Assembly: GCA_050084515.1 (NCBI GenBank)
Contig: CM114274.1
Span: 29,946,001 to 30,010,000, forward strand
Length of the DNA stretch: 64,000 nucleotides
From: Blasia pusilla
Taxonomy: Eukaryota > Marchantiophyta > Marchantiopsida > Blasiales
Reading direction: 5' to 3'
The notes beneath the pieces were generated by a model that did not search any database, was not told the DNA's origin, and saw only the letters and a program-made list of their open reading frames with translations. Shown here piece by piece: positions 59,312 to 64,000 of the stretch (position 1 is the stretch's first letter; every line of letters begins with the position of its first letter). Position numbers and translations under genes: made by a program.

Positions 59312-59547
59312 TGGAAGGACTTTTCCATATGGGCCCCACCTTCCCTTTCTTTCTCATTCCCCCACTTGCCTACGTGTTCCATACTTTCTTTTTTCTTCCT
59401 TCTTCCATCCCAAATTCCTCCCTCCTTATAATCCAACTCGCCCTTGCTCTACCTTCCAACATGAACTATAAGTGTGGGCTCCATCTCTTGCAATTCATGT
59501 CCAAACTTGTCCGTTTGAGGGACAAATTTTTCTGGTTTTGTGCAACC
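59312..59547 (-). mobile_element. Inverted-repeat element, family A, copy 3 (inverted, 5' truncated)
   Basis: Ends in GGTTTTGTGCAACC, the reverse complement of the family A left end, and shares CCCTTTCTTTCTCATT, CTCGCCCTTGCTC and TATAAGTGTGGG with the reverse complements of copies 1 and 2. The opposite end is missing or divergent beyond 59312. Confidence 0.7.
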
Positions 59548-62500
59548 ATAATTAGGTAGAGACCACAACCAAAAACATAAGAATCAAGAATCATCTCCAA
59601 TAATACGTCCTAAAATACTTCAAAGAGTAGTCAAGAAATGTAGGGACATCTTAATGAATGAGATTTTGAATGAATTACCACCAAAGAGGGTAGTTGATCA
59701 TAAGATTGAGATGATATCAAGTTCTTGATTGGCTTCAAAAGCTCCATACATACTCAAGCAAGTTTTAGAGACGCAACAAAACAATTTTTTATATTTTGAT
59801 ATTATTTTTTCCAAATACCTCCTAAAAGTATCATCGATGGCCAAGGCCTTCTTGCTGTCTTTTAAATTTATGTCTACTAGAATAAAGTCTTGATAGTCCA
59901 GAGGAATGCATTCCTCTATTGAAAAATTAGAAGGTAAGATACTAAGAGTTAACCAAAGTTCTAACTCTAGTTATATAATACCAATGTATCATATAATGAT
60001 AGAATATGCGATAGCAATTTTGAGATTTTTTCAAGATATTAAAATCATATCATCGATATTATATTCCTCGTGATTAATGATATTAGTCAACATAGATTTG
60101 AAAAAAAAAATTTCTCACGGCAAGACTACAATCCTTATGTATCGTGTCGAAAATAGGTGATTTAAATAATAGAGGAAATATTTATGCTTCTAAGGAAATG
60201 CAATTTGTTGCCCAAAGGGCTTATTGGAATATTTTTTCATTAAAAGAAAATTCCAGAATTCTCCTTCTAGAGAGAAGTTTTAATATCATTTCAGAATTTT
60301 CATATTCCTTGAAAGTTTTTAGAATTTTTCAAATTTATCACCATATAAAGTATCATAAGGAAATTTGTGCTTGATTATTTTGGAAAATTTTTGTTTTTAG
60401 AAAAAAAAATCATACCTTTTCTCCGTATGATAACACCAATGATGCCCAAAGTATCATTTTTTATAAAATTGGAATTTTTGTAACTCTAAGATATATTTTA
60501 TCACTTAGGGAATTAAGGAACCTTATTTCATTGTATAATATTTATGCTTGAACTTGATACATAGATGGGAAATTCATTTTATTTTTTGTATTAATTAAAT
60601 ACCAACAACAAAAAAGAGAAGTTAATAAAATATGCTTCAATGAGTTTTTGAATGCCACGTCTCGCATGAAATTTTTTTATTGTTAATGATAATATCGGTA
60701 ATATTGGTTTATATTCTTCGTCCCATAACAAACAAAAGCAAGAACTCATTCATTTCAATCTATATTGTTATTGGAGAGTGACTTCATGATTTGCAAATAC
60801 ATGTCTGCTTGACACGTGGCAATTGGGCAGTAAGAAAATGTTTCCCATACTATGGGCAGCAAGAAAAAAAATTCAAATTTGTGTGCAACATCATTAGAAC
60901 CTTCACTCCCATGCACCGATCGGGCTGTATACTAGTATGAATATTTTCCACTTTGCTTTTGACTTTGTTGGGTTCAAATTAGATATGTTTTCAACTAAAT
61001 TTGATGAATCTATGTAAATTTTTCACAATGTTGGATGAAGAAAATCTCAATCACTGTTCATGTAAATCAAAATTTTATATACTTTGATGAATTTTTAGAT
61101 ACTTGCAAATAGTTGAAGTCTTGGTAAGAACCTCTACAATTTGTCAAAGAGGCAAGATAAGATTTAGGGTTGTTAATAATTAATTGAAGAGGGCTATAAA
61201 CCAAAAATATTTAAGTGATTGACAACAGATTGTTCAATTGACTTCAATAAGGCAATATGTGCATTATTTACCATGACCAATAGTACTGCAACTTCTTGTC
61301 TTAACTTCAAAATCAAGATCTACTAATAAACTATGTTCGTTTAGCATAATTGGAATGTTCTTTAATGATGCTTAGATTAATATACAACTCCCTTTGTATT
61401 TTGGTGAAATGGACTTATTCATTGGGTTTCATATATCTCGTGCCCATATGTGCTTTATAAGCACATGAACAAAAAAGTTTATGGACTAATAGATAATTTA
61501 GAATAGAGATATTATTAGTAATTTATTGTTCAAAATTTAGAGAGGTACAATAAATTAAAAAATCCCTGTACTCTAAATTATCGGTACAAAAGGTTTCTAT
61601 CAAAAATCAATTTTGTACCAACCTTATTCTTTACTTACTTGCAAATTCCTAGGGTGTTATGTTGGTACAAATCTTATACAATTTTTGAGAAAGTCGATCA
61701 CTTTATGGTTTTCCTTGGTTTGAAGGGGGATGGCTCTTAAGATGTGCTCAATAATATTTTAAATGATATCTTCATTGATCCTTCTCCCCAACTTGGCTCC
61801 CCCGTGTTGAGTTCTTTTGGGTTAGTTAGTCAACCAATAAGGCTTGAGATATTTGCCAATATATTTGGATCAAAACTTGGGCAAGAAACAATTGTTTGAC
61901 TTATGTTTCTGATATCCATGTGATCCTCCATAATTTCAAATACCTCTTCCTCTCTTACTTAACCCATATCCTCTTGATGTCCTCATCTTGATATTCTTGA
62001 GGATTCACAAACCCTTCAAGACATTTCCTTGAACCAATTTTGTACATCTATTATATTCTCAACTTATATAAGAGGATATGGTAGGAGAGCATGAAACTTG
62101 TGTCTGTTGTACGCATAAACAAAGCATTTGCTCCTGAGATAGAGAACAATCTCTAAACTTATTCCACCCTTAATGATTTCACTTTTCTAAGGAAATTTTT
62201 GCAAGAGATTCCCAATATATCGACTTGCATTTTCTTTTTCAAAAAATAATCAAATCCTTGGATATTGTTGCTCACTTCTTAAAAGTCGCACTTTTATCTA
62301 CACTAGTATGCTTTGGCTTCCTATTCTTTCTCATATTCAATTTTTTTAAAAAGAAAGCTCTTAGTCATCATCTCTAAAAGAGAAATACTTCTTATTTGAA
62401 AAAATCTATTCTTTTCAAAAAAAATTCAAAAATATCTTACCAAGCTTCTCTAGTAATCTCTTCTAATCAAACTCCCGTTATAATAATATATGCAATGGGG

Positions 62501-64000
62501 TCTAATTGGAAAAAATAATAACTCTTAGAATCGACATTGAGAGTGTGCATCTGTATAGTTCCATATATTATCTTGATATTTTACATGAGTTGGGTTGCAC
62601 TAATTGCATTCTAAAACATTACGGAGATGGGAAAATATAAGAAAAAAACACATAGTATGTTATATATTTTAGGAAGAAATTTAACTATCATAGATAGAAA
62701 TTATGTGTGATGCACATGCTTCACTTCCTATGTGGATGCTACATCCATGGTCAAAGACCCTCATGTTGCTTTATTGAAATCTACACTCATTATACATTGT
62801 GAACTCTCCAAGACTATCTCCTCAAGCCTAAAGTTATGCACAAAAAATTACACCAAACCCTAATCTTGCTTCAATCATATTATCAAGAAAAAATCACTCC
62901 CTATCCCAAGTTCTTAATTAGAGATTTAGATGATGTTACTTTTGTAACTAATAGAATACAAGACACATAGACAACACATGGGCAAAGGAGGGAAAAAAAA
63001 CTTAATGAGATCACACATATTTTCTTCCTCATAATGATCCATTTTATTACATTGTAGAATATGTTTTGAATAGAAATCTTTGTTCAAAATTTGTACTTAT
63101 CCATTTTTTGGAAAACAATGCAAATGCAAACCTTAACCATTGTAAAAATGAAATGTTGTATTAATCAATTAATACTGTGGTTTCTTTAGAGTTTCCGTCT
63201 TATTCAGATTTATTCCAAGGGGAAATTTAGTCATGTATCATCCAAAAACCTTTTCATAATATATTTTTCTTCATATATTTTTACTAAGAACTTTCCTAGA
63301 TTTATCTTCTCCTTCACAATTGTATACAATCTCTTTACCCAACTGCTCCTTATTCCAAAATATATTTCGGAGTTGTGTTAGACTCTATCTTAGGGAAAAC
63401 CTTAGATAAGACAAGTTCTTTAACATTTATGAAGGTCTTCTAACCCCAAAAGTGAAGCCAATCGTCCTCTAATGATCCAAACCGCATCTTCCTTGCTTCA
63501 CATGAACTCTCTTCTTCTTCCGAATCTCTATTCCTCATCATGTATCTCAAGTACAACCAATACACAAAGTCAATACAAAACTCAAAACCAAGATATGGGA
63601 TAGTTGCATAATAACACTATTCAAGAAATACTTCAATTACAGTTTAAATTAAGATTAATGGAATCCAATTCAAAGAATCTTCATATTCTCATTCCATAAA
63701 ATTATCCTTGGAATTACCAAGTATAATTCTATATTAGAAAAATATAGATAAATTTAAAAAAATCAATGAAGGAAATAATGCAAGTTTAATGTTTCCTCCC
63801 ATTGCACACCCGTACAAGGTTGAGGAATAAAAAAATTTGATCTTCCGAAAAAATATAAATCTAATGCTCTTCTTCTCCTCAACTACTTGATTACACTAGT
63901 TTATTTAAGTATTTAACCTCTTTATTAAAAATATTGACTCTTGGTAGAAATCTCTAAAATCGTTTTTTGGCTAACCAATTGAGCGAAGGGTTTCTAACTT
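59548..64000. other. AT-rich region, no recognisable gene
   Basis: I read both strands and find only short open frames, A/T runs and a small 11-bp inverted pair near 61613-61672 (TTTGTACCAAC / GTTGGTACAAA). Protein-like minus-strand fragments around 61.7-62.1 kb are too decayed to assign. Confidence 0.4.

Overview
This is nuclear DNA from a land plant with a large, repeat-rich genome. Evidence: degenerate Ty1/copia and Ty3/gypsy retroelements, a CACTA (En/Spm) DNA transposon with plant-type TNP2/DUF4218/DUF4216 modules, short inverted-repeat elements, long (GA), (TG) and (CT) microsatellites, and a plant MYB gene fragment with its first intron at the position typical of the R2R3 class. I cannot fix the lineage from sequence alone. 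Most of the window is transposon debris; intact host genes are scarce.

Layout. 1-1.3 kb: an unidentified, frame-broken coding remnant with an in-frame 267-bp tandem duplication. 1.6-4.05 kb: a decayed copia pol (+) ending in a polypurine tract. About 5.2-18.68 kb: a CACTA element on the minus strand. Its outer parts hold palindromic ~22-bp iterons (left) and a CACAAGTAG terminus (right). Inside are TNP2, DUF4218, DUF4216 and Transposase_24 modules, and upstream of them PHD-finger and BRCT coding remnants that look like captured host sequence. 18.7-22.3 kb: one copy of a ~300-bp inverted-repeat element (family A) and two copies of a second repeat (family B), one of which carries a ~180-bp (TG)n(CG)n tract.

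22.8-39.9 kb is a distinct, more GC-rich island. Its one recognisable gene is a minus-strand MYB at 29.6-32.0 kb. It has a precise 2,028-bp phase-1 intron and encodes only an R2 repeat plus an acidic tail. A 32-bp-arm hairpin lies just 3' of it, and a degenerate array of GCC-box-like units lies 1.7-2.1 kb upstream. 40-51.5 kb is AT-rich retroelement debris: a gypsy pol (-), a copia lacking reverse transcriptase (-) and a third copia fragment (-). A second GC-richer patch (51.9-55 kb) contains a 24-bp perfect hairpin. 55-64 kb is AT-rich, with a gypsy protease remnant split by a family A element, a family B copy, another family A copy, and otherwise nothing I recognise.

How parts relate: the CACTA modules form one decayed transposition unit (TNP2 transposase plus accessory protein) that no longer appears able to encode intact product. 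The retroelements are dead copies. The MYB fragment is the only candidate host regulator, and its missing R3 repeat suggests a truncated or regulatory single-repeat protein, or a pseudogene.
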